64,000 bases of DNA from the NCBI RefSeq assembly GCF_000420365.1, contig NZ_ATUU01000001.1, forward strand, positions 1-64,000, written 5' to 3'. The stretch's first letter is position 1; the number at the start of each line of letters is the position of its first letter. The translations under genes were made by a program, and so were the position numbers. Under the pieces are notes generated by a model. That model was not told where the DNA came from. It saw only the letters and a list, made by a program, of their open reading frames with translations, and ran no database searches. This stretch comes from Weissella halotolerans DSM 20190 (GTDB lineage Bacteria; Bacillota; Bacilli; Lactobacillales; Lactobacillaceae). Below, in pieces: positions 27,405 to 36,984 of this stretch.

Positions 27405-29795
27405 ATGAATCAAAAAATATTAACGACGCTTGAGTATCAAGCAGTTAAGGATCAACTTAGGCCGTATTTAACAACGGCGGCTGGTCAATATGAATTAAAA
27501 CAATTGGAACCGACGACCAACGCACAAACTATGCAGGATTGGTTAGCCGAAACTGCTGACGCCAGCAAGATTTTACGCTGGGAGGGTGGCTTGACGATTC
27601 CTAAACTGGCGGATATTCGTCCTCATATGCAGCGAATTAAGATTGAGGCAGCTCTAAGTGGAACCGAACTGGCCCAGGTTGGGCGGGTTTTATTTTCGAC
27701 CGGACAAATTCGGTCATTTTTAGAAAATATGATTATCGATCGCGGCGATCCTCTGGTAGCCCTGCAGCCTTATGTGCAACGATTGGTTTTGTTACCAGAA
27801 TTGACCAAAAAATTGCAACGGGCACTGGATGGGGATGGACGACTAACAGATGAGGCCTCTCCTGCTTTGCACCGGATTCGTCAGGCAATCGATAGTACAG
27901 AAAATGCAATTCGTCAAAGAATGCAAGACTATACACGGGGTAAATATGGTAAATATTTATCTGACCCGATTGTTACCATGCGAAATGAACGCTATGTATT
28001 ACCGGTTAAGGCTGGCGAACGAAGTAAGTTCGGCGGGGTAGTACATGACCAGTCACAAACTGGACAAACCCTCTACATTGAACCAGCTGATGTCGTGGCG
28101 ATGAATAATCGACTACGTGAACATTATTTAAAAGCGCGGGATGAAGAGGTTCGTATCCTGCAGGAACTTTCTGCTCAACTGACACCGGTTGCTGATGATA
28201 TTTTAGAAAATGCTACTATCTTAGGCCATTTAGACTTTGTTAATGCCAAGGCACGTTACGCAGTCGACTTAAAAGCGACTGAACCCAGTTATAGTGATCA
28301 AAACCAGATTCGCCTGCGCCAGGCACGACATCCCCTTTTAAATCAAGAAAAGGTTGTTGCAAATGATATTATTTTGGGTGAAGACTATCAGTCTATTATT
28401 ATTACCGGTCCTAATACTGGAGGAAAGACGCTGACGTTAAAGACCCTGGGCTTGTTACAGTTGATGGCTCAGTCAGGACTCTTTTTGCCTGCAGCCGAAC
28501 ATAGTACGGTCGGGGTCTTTACCGAAATTTTTGCTGACATCGGAGATGAGCAATCGATTGAGCAATCATTATCGACTTTCAGTTCCCATATGGTGAACAT
28601 TGTAGAGATCTTAAAACACTTGAATCAGCAAACCTTAGTTTTATTTGATGAATTAGGGGCCGGAACAGATCCACAAGAAGGAGCTGCCTTGGCAATGGCT
28701 ATTTTAGATGCGGTTGGACAAACCGGGGCCTATTCGGTAGCTACCACACATTATCCAGAGCTGAAAGTTTATGGCTTTAACCGGGCCGATACAATCAATG
28801 CATCGATGGAATTTGATATTGAAACCCTGCGGCCAACCTATAAGTTGTTATTGGGTGTCCCAGGTCGTTCTAATGCGCTTGATATTTCCAAGCGGCTTGG
28901 CTTGCCACAGCCCATTATTGATGCGGCAGCAAGCATGGCAGATGACGATTCTCAAGCCTTAAATGATATGATTCAGGATTTGGTTAGCCGACGTAACGCT
29001 GTTTTGGATCAACAGGTAGCCTTATCTCAGCAAATAATTGAAAACCGCCAATTAAAGTCTGATTATGAAGCACGCTTGGATAAGCTTAAAGATCAGCAGA
29101 GCAAGGCGTTAGCCAAGGCGCAACAAGAGGCCAACCACTTAGTAGCAGATGCAAAGCAAAAGGCGGACCGTATTATTGCTGATCTGCGAAAAATGCAACG
29201 TAATGGGGCACAAATTAAGGAAAATGAACTTATCGATGCTAAAGGTCAGTTAAACCATTTAGTAAAGACGCCAACGGCAGCCAACAATCGCGTCTTAAGG
29301 CGTGCTAAAGCCAAAAAGCGTGAGGCGATTGCAGTCAATGATACGGTCTTGGTGAAAGAATATGGTCAACAAGGGGTTGTTTTGCGGAAACTAAAGGATG
29401 ACCAATATGAAATCCAAATGGGCATTTTAAAAATGGTCGTTAGCGATGATGAAATTGAAAAACAGACGCCTAAGCCGGCTAGCAAGCCCAGAAAGACGCG
29501 GTCTAACAATAAGGGACATCAAGGGCAAGTTAGTACTAATCAAGCCCGCAATCGGGCGACTGCGGCAGCCACGCTAGATTTACGGGGACACCGCTATGAC
29601 GCAGCTATGCATGAACTTGATCGGTTCATTGACCAAGCAATGTTAAATAATTTATCTTCAGTCGAAATTATTCACGGTAAAGGAACTGGTGCTATTCGGC
29701 AGGGAGTAACGGAGTATTTGCGGTCTAACCGTGGCATTTTAGAATTTCACTTTACTGGCCCAGACCAGGGTGCGACTTATGCCAAGCTAGCATAG
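27405..29795 (+). CDS. mutS2: MutS2, ribosome-rescue/recombination ATPase
   Basis: MutS family protein without a mismatch-recognition domain. Known in B. subtilis to sense collided ribosomes (also named RqcU), and earlier studied in recombination control. The 796 residues show Walker A GPNTGGKT, Walker B LVLFDELGAGTDP, a coiled-coil region and the C-terminal Smr nuclease domain (LDLRGHRYDAA, IIHGKGTGAIR). It follows cvpA by 20 bp. rqcH of the same pathway lies at 44464 in this window. Confidence 0.96.
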   Translation: MNQKILTTLEYQAVKDQLRPYLTTAAGQYELKQLEPTTNAQTMQDWLAETADASKILRWEGGLTIPKLADIRPHMQRIKIEAALSGTELAQVGRVLFSTGQIRSFLENMIIDRGDPLVALQPYVQRLVLLPELTKKLQRALDGDGRLTDEASPALHRIRQAIDSTENAIRQRMQDYTRGKYGKYLSDPIVTMRNERYVLPVKAGERSKFGGVVHDQSQTGQTLYIEPADVVAMNNRLREHYLKARDEEVRILQELSAQLTPVADDILENATILGHLDFVNAKARYAVDLKATEPSYSDQNQIRLRQARHPLLNQEKVVANDIILGEDYQSIIITGPNTGGKTLTLKTLGLLQLMAQSGLFLPAAEHSTVGVFTEIFADIGDEQSIEQSLSTFSSHMVNIVEILKHLNQQTLVLFDELGAGTDPQEGAALAMAILDAVGQTGAYSVATTHYPELKVYGFNRADTINASMEFDIETLRPTYKLLLGVPGRSNALDISKRLGLPQPIIDAAASMADDDSQALNDMIQDLVSRRNAVLDQQVALSQQIIENRQLKSDYEARLDKLKDQQSKALAKAQQEANHLVADAKQKADRIIADLRKMQRNGAQIKENELIDAKGQLNHLVKTPTAANNRVLRRAKAKKREAIAVNDTVLVKEYGQQGVVLRKLKDDQYEIQMGILKMVVSDDEIEKQTPKPASKPRKTRSNNKGHQGQVSTNQARNRATAAATLDLRGHRYDAAMHELDRFIDQAMLNNLSSVEIIHGKGTGAIRQGVTEYLRSNRGILEFHFTGPDQGATYAKLA

Positions 29796-29812
29796 GCGGC
29801 CAAGCAAACCTG

Positions 29813-29821
29813 TGTTATACT
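29813..29821 (+). promoter_or_regulatory. extended -10 promoter of trxA
   Basis: TGTTATACT is a TGn plus TATACT element, 33 bp before the trxA start. No good -35. Confidence 0.55.
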
Positions 29822-29854
29822 AAATAAAAGTAAGAAAAACGGAGGGTACATGAG

Positions 29855-30169
29855 ATGGCAGTTAAAGAAATTACTGATCAAGATTTCGCTAATGAGACCG
29901 CTACAGGTGTTACATTGACTGATTTTTGGGCGCCTTGGTGTGGTCCATGTCGGATGCAGTCACCAGTCGTTGAACAATTAGCAAGTGAGCGGACAGATGT
30001 CACCTTTTTGAAGATGGATGTGGACCAAAATCCAGCTACTGCGCAAGAGTTGAAAATTATGGCGATTCCTACGCTTTTAATTAAGAAGGATGGCCAGGTC
30101 GTTGAACGGCTAACAGGCTACACGCCAGCAGCAGAATTAAATAAACTATTAGATACATTTACGGCCTAG
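29855..30169 (+). CDS. trxA: thioredoxin
   Basis: Cytoplasmic disulfide reductant of 104 residues with the active site WCGPC (28-32), the cis-proline region MAIPTLL and the C-terminal GYTPAAEL. It lies directly after mutS2 as in Bacillus and many lactobacilli, with CGGAGGG before the ATG and a strong terminator after. Confidence 0.97.
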   Translation: MAVKEITDQDFANETATGVTLTDFWAPWCGPCRMQSPVVEQLASERTDVTFLKMDVDQNPATAQELKIMAIPTLLIKKDGQVVERLTGYTPAAELNKLLDTFTA

Positions 30170-30220
30170 GATGAGCTAAGTAAGAACTAAGTTGCTACTT
30201 ACTTATCACGGCATGATAAA

Positions 30221-30261
30221 AAGATTGGTAAGTGGATGTAAGTCCTTACCGGTCTTTTTTT
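30221..30261 (+). terminator. terminator after trxA
   Basis: AAGATTGGTAAG and CTTACCGGTCTT pair around an 11-base loop, followed by T residues. Confidence 0.9.
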
Positions 30262-30325
30262 GTGTGGTGGCTGAATGAGAAGCTTAATTATTAGGTTAAG
30301 CTAAAAAAAGGGTGAGTGAGCATGG

Positions 30326-30331
30326 TATAAT
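30326..30331 (+). promoter_or_regulatory. probable -10 of the HAD hydrolase gene
   Basis: A perfect TATAAT lies 31 bp before the chosen start codon. Its -35 region is poor. It also argues against an upstream in-frame start at 30312. Confidence 0.5.
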
Positions 30332-30362
30332 GGGCACATTGATGTCGACAGGGGAGTTAAAT

Positions 30363-30986
30363 ATGCAGGCAATTTTATTTGATGTGGATGGAACCTTATT
30401 GGATACGGAACACATGTACATGTTAGCTTTGCAGGCCGTGTTAGCGGATGCTGGTTATCAGGTTAGTTATGAGCAGGTTTATGCCACTTTTGGGTTACCT
30501 TCAGTTGAAGCCTTAGCTTATCTAGGGTTTACTAAGCGGCCAGACCTAGTACAGGCCTGGCAGGAACGATGCCAAAACTATCAAGCAAGGGTGCAACCTT
30601 TTCCAGGGATTCGAACGATGTTGACAACGCTAGGGCAACATTATCAATTAGGATTAGTCACCTCAAATCAAGCGGCCGAATTCTTGGAACATGATCGTCC
30701 CTTTAATTTGAGCACCTTCTTTCCAGTACAGGTTTTTGCCGGGCAAACTAAGCGTAGGAAGCCTGCTCCTGATCCGATTAATCTAGCCTTAAAACAGTTA
30801 GCTTGTCCACCGGGACAAGCCCTCTATATCGGTGATTCACTGCATGATATGCAAGCGGCACATGCTGCCCAGGCTAACTTTGGTTTAGCCGGTTGGGGGA
30901 CAACGGTGCGCCAACCATTTCTTGGCCAAGCCGATGCTATTTTTGAGGAGCCAGCTGCGGTAAGTGAGCAAGTGGGACGTCTATAG
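30363..30986 (+). CDS. HAD-superfamily phosphatase
   Basis: A 207-residue haloacid dehalogenase-like hydrolase (beta-phosphoglucomutase/phosphoglycolate phosphatase branch). It shows FDVDGTLLDTE (motif I nucleophile Asp8 and Asp10), LVTSNQ (motif II), KRRKPAPDP (motif III Lys) and YIGDSLHDMQAA (motif IV). A helical cap lies between motifs I and II. ATG 30363 follows GGGGAG and begins the first beta strand. Substrate cannot be assigned. It precedes murI by 15 bp. Confidence 0.88.
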   Translation: MQAILFDVDGTLLDTEHMYMLALQAVLADAGYQVSYEQVYATFGLPSVEALAYLGFTKRPDLVQAWQERCQNYQARVQPFPGIRTMLTTLGQHYQLGLVTSNQAAEFLEHDRPFNLSTFFPVQVFAGQTKRRKPAPDPINLALKQLACPPGQALYIGDSLHDMQAAHAAQANFGLAGWGTTVRQPFLGQADAIFEEPAAVSEQVGRL

Positions 30987-31001
30987 AAGGAGGATGCATA
31001 A

Positions 31002-31826
31002 ATGGATAACCGTCCGATTGGTTATATGGATTCAGGAATTGGTGGCTTAACAGTGGTAAAACAAGCCCTTTATGAATTACCAAACGAGGCGATTCGTTAT
31101 TTAGGGGATACTGCCCGGATGCCGTATGGACCGCGACCGGCAAGTGAAGTCGTCCAGTTTGCAAAAGAGGTAGCCACCTTTCTTTATCATGAAGATATCA
31201 AACTATTAGTAGTTGCATGTAATACTGCCACCGCTCAAGCATTGCCACAACTACAAGCAGCCTTACCAATTCCCGTGGTTGGTGTTATTCAGCCGGGTGT
31301 ACAAGCAGCTTTACGTGAAACGACGACCAATCATATTGGGGTGATTGCCACTGAAGGAACGGTTAAGGCGAATGCTTACTATGATAGTCTATTGGCGTTG
31401 AATCCACTGGCCCAGGTCGTTCAATTAGCGACCCAACCCTTAGTGGAAGTGGCGGAACATGAAAATCCAGGTTCTGCTAAGGTTCAGCACATCGTCAATG
31501 AACAGCTAGCTCCGTTACGTAAAGAGCCGATTGATACGCTGGTTTTAGGTTGCACACATTTCCCCTTGTTAGCACAAGCCATTCAAAATGCAGTTGGACC
31601 AGATGTGACTTTAGTAAATGCTGGAGCTGAAGCAGTTGCCACAGTTAGTGCCATTTTAAAAAAGCAGGATGCCTTACATGGCTTAATGCCTATGGTGGAC
31701 CACCAGGATGATGACTACTACACTACCGGCAATCCAGAGATTTTTAGTGGGATTGCCAGTCGTTGGTTGGGCGTCCCTGTGGAGGCTAAGCATCTCCAAA
31801 TTGGGAAACAGGGCCTGCAAAAATAG
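31002..31826 (+). CDS. murI: glutamate racemase
   Basis: Makes D-glutamate for peptidoglycan. The 274 residues show YMDSGIGGLTV, YLGDTARMPYG, and the two catalytic cysteines in VACNTATA and LGCTHFPLL. AAGGAGG precedes the ATG. The following genes (rdgB, then a phosphoesterase) give the same order as racE-ysnA-ysnB in Bacillus. Confidence 0.96.
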   Translation: MDNRPIGYMDSGIGGLTVVKQALYELPNEAIRYLGDTARMPYGPRPASEVVQFAKEVATFLYHEDIKLLVVACNTATAQALPQLQAALPIPVVGVIQPGVQAALRETTTNHIGVIATEGTVKANAYYDSLLALNPLAQVVQLATQPLVEVAEHENPGSAKVQHIVNEQLAPLRKEPIDTLVLGCTHFPLLAQAIQNAVGPDVTLVNAGAEAVATVSAILKKQDALHGLMPMVDHQDDDYYTTGNPEIFSGIASRWLGVPVEAKHLQIGKQGLQK

Positions 31827-31836
31827 GAGAAAAACT

Positions 31837-32433
31837 ATGCAAGAAATATTATTTGCCTCCAGGAATGAGGGAAAAATTAAGGAATTTCAACGCTTTTTAG
31901 CACCGTTTGGAATCAAGGTCAGGGCGCTTCCTGAGTTGAAGGATGTTCCATCAATTCAAGAAGATGGGGCTACCTTTTTAGAAAATGCACGCATTAAAGC
32001 GCAGACGATTATGGACTATTACCACTTACCCGTCGTTGCCGAAGATGGTGGTCTAATGGTTAAAGCCTTGGCTGGAGCCCCTGGGGTGCACTCAGCGCGT
32101 TATGCAGGTGATCATGATGATGTAGCGAACAATGCTAAACTATTGAGCGCCTTGTCGGGACTGCCAACGAGTGAGCGCACAGCAGCTTTCTATGCAGTGA
32201 TTGTGGCTTTGAAGCCCAATGGCGATGAATTAATTGCAGATGGCCAGGTAGATGGTCGAATCTTAACTCAACCACAGGGAGAAGATGGATTTGGATATGA
32301 TCCTTTATTTTTCTACCCACCCTTTGATAAGACGATGGCTGAAATGACCTTGGATGAAAAAAACGCCATTTCGCATCGCGGACGGGCGCTAACAAACTTT
32401 ATGCAACAGTTGCCAACCTGGCTGGAGGATTAG
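31837..32433 (+). CDS. rdgB: XTP/dITP pyrophosphatase
   Basis: House-cleaning enzyme that hydrolyses non-canonical purine nucleoside triphosphates. The 198 residues start MQEILFASRNEGKIKEF and contain ATFLENARIKA, VVAEDGGLMV and EDGFGYDPLFF, all Ham1/RdgB hallmarks. ATG 31837 follows AGGAGA; an upstream in-frame start at 31708 lies inside murI and adds no homologous residues. It is ten bases after murI. Confidence 0.95.
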   Translation: MQEILFASRNEGKIKEFQRFLAPFGIKVRALPELKDVPSIQEDGATFLENARIKAQTIMDYYHLPVVAEDGGLMVKALAGAPGVHSARYAGDHDDVANNAKLLSALSGLPTSERTAAFYAVIVALKPNGDELIADGQVDGRILTQPQGEDGFGYDPLFFYPPFDKTMAEMTLDEKNAISHRGRALTNFMQQLPTWLED

Positions 32434-32436
32434 GTG

Positions 32437-32967
32437 ATGACTCAGTATGTGGTGGTTTCAGATGCGCATGGGGATGCGGCCATTCTTAATCGTATTAGGC
32501 AAGCCTATCAGGGACGGGTAGATCAACTATTTTATCTGGGGGATGCCGAATTAAAGAGCACTGATCCTAGTTTACAGGCCTACCAAGTTGTAGCTGGTAA
32601 TATGGACACTGATCCCGCTTTTCCTAAGGAACGTGTATATCAAGATCCCACTGCCCGTTTGTATTTAAGCCATGGCCACCTGTATCATAGCCAACGGGAC
32701 CCACTAGCATTATTACTAGCTGGAAAAGAGCAGCATGCCGATATCATTTTAACTGGGCATACACATCGGTTGGGGGTAGAGCTGGTTGATTGTTGTTTAA
32801 TGCTTAATCCGGGCTCTATTGCCTTACCTCGAGGACCATATGCTAATATTGGGGGTATCTACGCTATCTTAACCGTGACGGCAAATACGTTTGGGGTGGC
32901 CTTTTATAATCGTCAGCTAGAGAAAGTACCCACTTTAAGTGTACAGATTGCGCGGCCAAAGAACTGA
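32437..32967 (+). CDS. YfcE/MJ0936-type metallophosphoesterase
   Basis: Calcineurin-like phosphodiesterase of 176 residues with VSDAHGD (metal ligands), YLGDAE, VAGNMD, LSHGH and TGHTHRLG, the complete motif set of the family. ATG 32437 (GGAGG eight bases upstream) is preferred over GTG 32434. It is the last gene of murI-rdgB and is followed by a terminator. Natural substrate unknown. Confidence 0.9.
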   Translation: MTQYVVVSDAHGDAAILNRIRQAYQGRVDQLFYLGDAELKSTDPSLQAYQVVAGNMDTDPAFPKERVYQDPTARLYLSHGHLYHSQRDPLALLLAGKEQHADIILTGHTHRLGVELVDCCLMLNPGSIALPRGPYANIGGIYAILTVTANTFGVAFYNRQLEKVPTLSVQIARPKN

Positions 32968-32974
32968 TTTAGGG

Positions 32975-33001
32975 GCGGATTGTGTAAACAATCCGCTTTT
33001 T
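32975..33001 (+). terminator. terminator after murI operon
   Basis: A perfect 8-bp stem GCGGATTG/CAATCCGC with a six-base loop and five T residues. Confidence 0.9.
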
Positions 33002-33034
33002 GTCTGTCTTGAGCCGACATAAAGTAGGGCTTTC

Positions 33035-33043
33035 TGATACAAT
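33035..33043 (+). promoter_or_regulatory. extended -10 promoter of relQ
   Basis: TGATACAAT, an extended -10. Transcription would begin near 33050, which supports the relQ start at 33078 over the ATG at 33054. Confidence 0.6.
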
Positions 33044-33077
33044 AGGAAAGTAAATGCTTTGTTCGAGAGGAAGAAAG

Positions 33078-33692
33078 ATGACAGACGAAGAATGGCTAGT
33101 TCGTTTGCAGCCTTACCAGCAAACGGTAGATGAATTAAAGGTTAAATTTCGTGGCATGCGGCGAGAATTCGCTTTGGCGGGGATTCAAACGCCAGTTGAA
33201 TTTGTAACGGGCCGGGTTAAAACGGTGGCGGCAATTAAGGAAAAGTTAGTGCGCCGGCATATTACCATGGAACGGTTAGAGCAAGATATGGAAGACCTAG
33301 CCGGGGTAAGAATCATGACCCAGTTTACAGATGATATATATAAGGTGGTTGATTTGATTCGGCAACGCAAGGACATGGTGATTTTAGAGGAACGTGATTA
33401 CGTAACAAATGCTAAACCATCAGGGTATCGGTCTTATCATATTGTCATGGAATATCCCTTACAAGCCATTTCAGGAGAACGCAAGGTTTTGGCCGAAATT
33501 CAAATTAGAACTATGCAAATGAATGTTTGGGCTACAATTGAGCATGCCATTAATTATAAATATCAAGGTGCTTATCCAGCTGACATGGCTGATAAACTTA
33601 AGCAAGCAGCGGAAGTATCCAATCAGTTAGATGGTTTATTTGCGACCATGCATCATGATTTAGAACAAGCACAAGCACAGCAACACGAGTAA
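33078..33692 (+). CDS. relQ: small alarmone synthetase RelQ
   Basis: Single-domain (p)ppGpp synthetase without a hydrolase domain, 204 residues. Visible motifs are GRVKTVAAIKEKL (ATP binding), EDLAGVRIM (RelA/SpoT G-loop region), NAKPSGYRSYH and the catalytic EIQIRTMQMNVWA. It heads relQ-nadK-rluD-like-mgtE, the same order as yjbM-yjbN-yjbO with mgtE in Bacillus, which separates it from RelP. GAGGAAG precedes the chosen ATG. Confidence 0.93.
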   Translation: MTDEEWLVRLQPYQQTVDELKVKFRGMRREFALAGIQTPVEFVTGRVKTVAAIKEKLVRRHITMERLEQDMEDLAGVRIMTQFTDDIYKVVDLIRQRKDMVILEERDYVTNAKPSGYRSYHIVMEYPLQAISGERKVLAEIQIRTMQMNVWATIEHAINYKYQGAYPADMADKLKQAAEVSNQLDGLFATMHHDLEQAQAQQHE

Positions 33693-33719
33693 GCGCACAT
33701 GTAGAGATGGAGACTGACA

Positions 33720-34532
33720 ATGAAAGTGGCAATTTATAACAACAATGTTTCCCGCTCAGTGGCAGTGGCTAAACAGATTCGTAGCCTTTTAAAACAGAAA
33801 TCAGCTGGCCAGATTACTTTTGATGCTGATTATCCAGATATTGTCTTATCCATTGGGGGTGATGGAACCCTATTATCTGCATTCCATCATTATCGTAAGC
33901 AGTTAGCATCCATTCGCTTCATTGGGATTCATACGGGCCACTTAGGATTTTATGCTGACTGGCAACATACTGAAATTCCTGCGCTGGTGGATAGTCTACT
34001 GGCTGATAATGGCGAAGAAGTGGATTATCCTTTATTAGCTGGGCGAATTCATTTTCGTGATGGGCGTGAAAAACGAGTTTTAGCCTTAAATGAAGCCGTC
34101 ATTAAGCGTCAACTAGGAACCTTATCGGCAGCGGTCTATATCAATGGTCAATTATTTGAGCGCTTTCGTGGTGATGGTCTGGTTGTCTCTACGCCAACTG
34201 GTTCTACGGCCTACAATAAGTCTGTGGGTGGTGCCGTCGTGCACCCGACCTTAGAAACCATGCAGATGGCCGAGATTGCGTCCATCAATAATCGTGTCTT
34301 TCGTACCTTAGGGTCACCGATTGTGTTGAGTAAGGATGATACGGTACGCGTAGTGAACGATTCCAGAGCACGTGATGTGAGTTTTCATTACGATAATTTG
34401 AATATTCTATCGCATGATATTGCTTGGATGGAATTTAAGGTGGCCCCACAAAAGATTCAATTTGCCCAGTATCGGCATATGAATTTTTGGAAACGTATTG
34501 AGATGAGTTTTATAGGTCCGGAGGGAAATTAA
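33720..34532 (+). CDS. nadK: NAD kinase
   Basis: Phosphorylates NAD to NADP. The 270 residues contain SIGGDGTLLSAF (GGDG motif), FIGIHTGHLGF, LNEAVIK and the second conserved block DGLVVSTPTGSTAYNKS. It lies 27 bp after relQ and overlaps the next gene by one base (TAATG). Confidence 0.95.
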   Translation: MKVAIYNNNVSRSVAVAKQIRSLLKQKSAGQITFDADYPDIVLSIGGDGTLLSAFHHYRKQLASIRFIGIHTGHLGFYADWQHTEIPALVDSLLADNGEEVDYPLLAGRIHFRDGREKRVLALNEAVIKRQLGTLSAAVYINGQLFERFRGDGLVVSTPTGSTAYNKSVGGAVVHPTLETMQMAEIASINNRVFRTLGSPIVLSKDDTVRVVNDSRARDVSFHYDNLNILSHDIAWMEFKVAPQKIQFAQYRHMNFWKRIEMSFIGPEGN

Positions 34533-35431
34533 TGGCGAGCTTTAGTTGGATTAATGAGGGAGAAGAGGCGGTTAAGATTAAGACCTTTCTGGCCCAAAAG
34601 GGAGTGTCACACCGGATGTTTGCTATTATTAAACGGGGCGGCGGACAAGTTCTTTTGGCAAAAAAGCCAGTTTTAACACTGGATACTGTTCAACCCGGAC
34701 AAGAAGTGACAATTACGTTACCTCCAGAAAAGGGCAACGATGTGGTTGCCACCTCATTTTTACCCTTACCAATTTTATTTGAGGATGACAATTGGTTAAT
34801 TGTGGATAAACCAGCAGGGTTAACCTCGGTGCCCGGCAAGGCTGATCAAGAGACAACGATGGTTAATCGCGTTAAAGGTTACTTGGTAGAGAGTGGCGCC
34901 ACTGACTTGGTGCCACATGTTGTTACCCGCTTAGATCGCTTTACCTCTGGGGTAGCCCTCTTGGCCAAGCATCGTTTTGCCCACGGCCTGTTAGACAAGC
35001 AGTTGCAAACACATAGTGTTGACAAGCGTTACTATGCTTTAGTTGATGGCCAATTGGAGCAGGACCATGGGCTCATTGATGCACCGATTGGTCGTTTAGA
35101 GGGGGATTTTATTCGGCGCACAGTACGCCCAGATGGACGCCCCTCTAAAACGGAATATTGGGTCAAGGAGCGCTATGCTAATCAGACCTTGGTCCAGGTC
35201 CAATTACATACAGGGCGGACCCACCAAATCCGTGTTCATTTCGCCCATATAGGCCATCCTTTGGTTGGTGATGACCTATATGGGGGACCCATGGATCGAG
35301 GCATTGACCGCCAGGCCTTGCATGCTTTTTCAATAGCCTTTTATGACCCCTTTTTACAAAGTACAAGGCAGGTACATAGTCCCATCCCTGATGATTTAAA
35401 AGCTGTTTTGGCGAACACACCAGGCAAGTAG
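34532..35431 (+). CDS. RluD-type 23S rRNA pseudouridine synthase
   Basis: Pseudouridine synthase of the RluA/RluD family, 299 residues, without an obvious S4 domain signature at its short N-terminus. Catalytic Asp lies in VTRLDRFTSG; YYALVDG, GRTHQIRVH and HPLVGDDLYGG follow. It is translationally coupled to nadK, as in the Bacillus yjbN-yjbO pair. The target uridine is not known. Confidence 0.92.
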   Translation: MASFSWINEGEEAVKIKTFLAQKGVSHRMFAIIKRGGGQVLLAKKPVLTLDTVQPGQEVTITLPPEKGNDVVATSFLPLPILFEDDNWLIVDKPAGLTSVPGKADQETTMVNRVKGYLVESGATDLVPHVVTRLDRFTSGVALLAKHRFAHGLLDKQLQTHSVDKRYYALVDGQLEQDHGLIDAPIGRLEGDFIRRTVRPDGRPSKTEYWVKERYANQTLVQVQLHTGRTHQIRVHFAHIGHPLVGDDLYGGPMDRGIDRQALHAFSIAFYDPFLQSTRQVHSPIPDDLKAVLANTPGK

Positions 35432-35457
35432 TCTGTCAAAAGAAAGGAGGAACTTGT

Positions 35458-36864
35458 ATGACAGAAGAAATGCATCATTCACATGATTCAGATGAAGTAG
35501 TTGAAGAATTGCGGGATGAATTATCGCAACAGGCCAAGAAATTAGTTTCAGATTTGGAACATGGTCATGCTGACGCTTTTCGACAAGGCTTTGCAGAGCT
35601 GCACGGCTTTGATCAAGGCCAATTTTATATCCATCTACCTAGTCAGCTTAGGCGCCAGGTGATTGATTGGTTAACACCTAATGAAATGGCCGATGTCTTT
35701 GATGAGTTAGAACCTGATGAGGTCGATATGGCAGCCCTCTTGGAGGAGATGTCGCCTAAGTATGCGGCAGCTATGATTGATGACATGTATTCTGATAATT
35801 CAGTTGACCTGTTGTCCTCCTTAAAAGATTCACATCAACTGTCTATGTACCTAGCCTTGATGCCTAAGCAAGATGCAGTAGGTATTCAAAAGTTATTGAA
35901 ATATGAGGCTAAGACGGCCGGTTCGCTAATGGGTCATGATTACGTTGCAGTGCAAGACACGTTGACGATTCAAGAGGCGATGTTGGCTGTTAAACGCGCT
36001 GCGGAAGAGGCGGAACAAATCACTTATATTTACGTAGTTAACCAAGCTAACAAATTAGTGGGGGTAGTATCCTTACGAACGTTGATGTTAAAACCTGATA
36101 CGGCACGGTTGGTTGACGTTATGGATACCAACCTCATTACGGTGGCCCCAGATACTGATCAAGAAGAAGTTGCTCATATCATGGCCGATTATAACTTTTC
36201 GTCCTTGCCAGTGGTATTAGATGATGAGTTATTAGGGATTATCATGGTGGATGATATCGTGGATGTTATCGATGAAGAAGCAGCTGAAGATTATTCACAC
36301 TTAGCCGGTGTTGATGTCGCCAAATTAGACGAACGGCCACTAACGGCAGCTGGTAAACGGTTGCCTTGGTTAATTGGTCTAATCTTTTTGGGTATGGGAA
36401 CAGCTTCCGTTATTGATGGCTTTAACAGCATGGTTAAAGTTGCACCAATTTTAGCCGTCTTTATTTCGCTAATTACAGGCACCGCTGGAAATGCGGGGAC
36501 CCAATCATTAGCGGTCGCTGTGCGGCGGTTAGCGTTAAATGAGTCATCGACCTTTGTCCGGATGCTCTTTACTGAAATTTTTATTGGCTTATTGATTGGT
36601 GTGGTAGCTGGCTTAACTATCTTTGGGGTGGTTTGGTTTTGGAAAAGTGATTTATTGTTGGGTGTGGCAGTTGGATTAGCCATGATGATGGCCATTTTGG
36701 TGGCCAATGTGGCGGGGGCCTTTATTCCCCTGTTAATGGACCTGATTGGCGTCGATCCAGCTGTCGCTTCGGGCCCTTTTATCTCAACATTGTCTGATTT
36801 AACCTCAGTGTTGATTTATTTTAATATTGCCGGTTGGTTTATTAAAATCTTTGGGGTAGTTTAG
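35458..36864 (+). CDS. mgtE: magnesium transporter MgtE
   Basis: Mg2+-gated channel, 468 residues. The N-terminal superhelical domain (ADVFDELEPDEVDMA) is followed by two CBS domains (about 140-265), the connecting plug helix and five membrane helices at the C-terminus, with GTAGNAGTQSLA in the pore region. AAAGGAGG lies just before the ATG. Only 26 bp separate it from the pseudouridine synthase gene, so there is no room for a Mg2+ riboswitch directly upstream. Confidence 0.95.
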   Translation: MTEEMHHSHDSDEVVEELRDELSQQAKKLVSDLEHGHADAFRQGFAELHGFDQGQFYIHLPSQLRRQVIDWLTPNEMADVFDELEPDEVDMAALLEEMSPKYAAAMIDDMYSDNSVDLLSSLKDSHQLSMYLALMPKQDAVGIQKLLKYEAKTAGSLMGHDYVAVQDTLTIQEAMLAVKRAAEEAEQITYIYVVNQANKLVGVVSLRTLMLKPDTARLVDVMDTNLITVAPDTDQEEVAHIMADYNFSSLPVVLDDELLGIIMVDDIVDVIDEEAAEDYSHLAGVDVAKLDERPLTAAGKRLPWLIGLIFLGMGTASVIDGFNSMVKVAPILAVFISLITGTAGNAGTQSLAVAVRRLALNESSTFVRMLFTEIFIGLLIGVVAGLTIFGVVWFWKSDLLLGVAVGLAMMMAILVANVAGAFIPLLMDLIGVDPAVASGPFISTLSDLTSVLIYFNIAGWFIKIFGVV

Positions 36865-36891
36865 GTTTTGACATCCCCAGGGGGCAGAGCC

Positions 36892-36920
36892 TTGTCAGGA
36901 AAATGTTTTCGTGGTAATAT
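36892..36920 (+). promoter_or_regulatory. promoter of the rimP-nusA-infB operon
   Basis: TTGTCA, a 17-bp spacer and TAATAT, starting 27 bp after the mgtE stop. It lies upstream of the hairpin at 36948, so the leader transcript meets that terminator before rimP. Confidence 0.65.
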
Positions 36921-36947
36921 GGGTTTGTTGATGAATAGACTCTTAAT

Positions 36948-36984
36948 TGAGTGGCCGAGTAGTAGCTCGGCCGCTCATTTTTTT
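36948..36984 (+). terminator. terminator/attenuator before rimP
   Basis: TGAGTGGCCGAG and CTCGGCCGCTCA form a 12-bp stem (one GU) with a six-base loop, then A and seven T residues. It can end mgtE transcription, but it is also about 20 bases after the likely start of the rimP transcript. Confidence 0.88.

Noticed and set aside
35432-35457. Magnesium riboswitch before mgtE
   Set aside because: Only 26 bp separate mgtE from the preceding gene, and they hold just a ribosome-binding site.
36291-36707. Open frame of 138 residues on the minus strand
   Set aside because: It lies wholly inside mgtE, has low-complexity Thr/Ile/Pro content typical of an antisense shadow, and has no ribosome-binding site or homology flavour.
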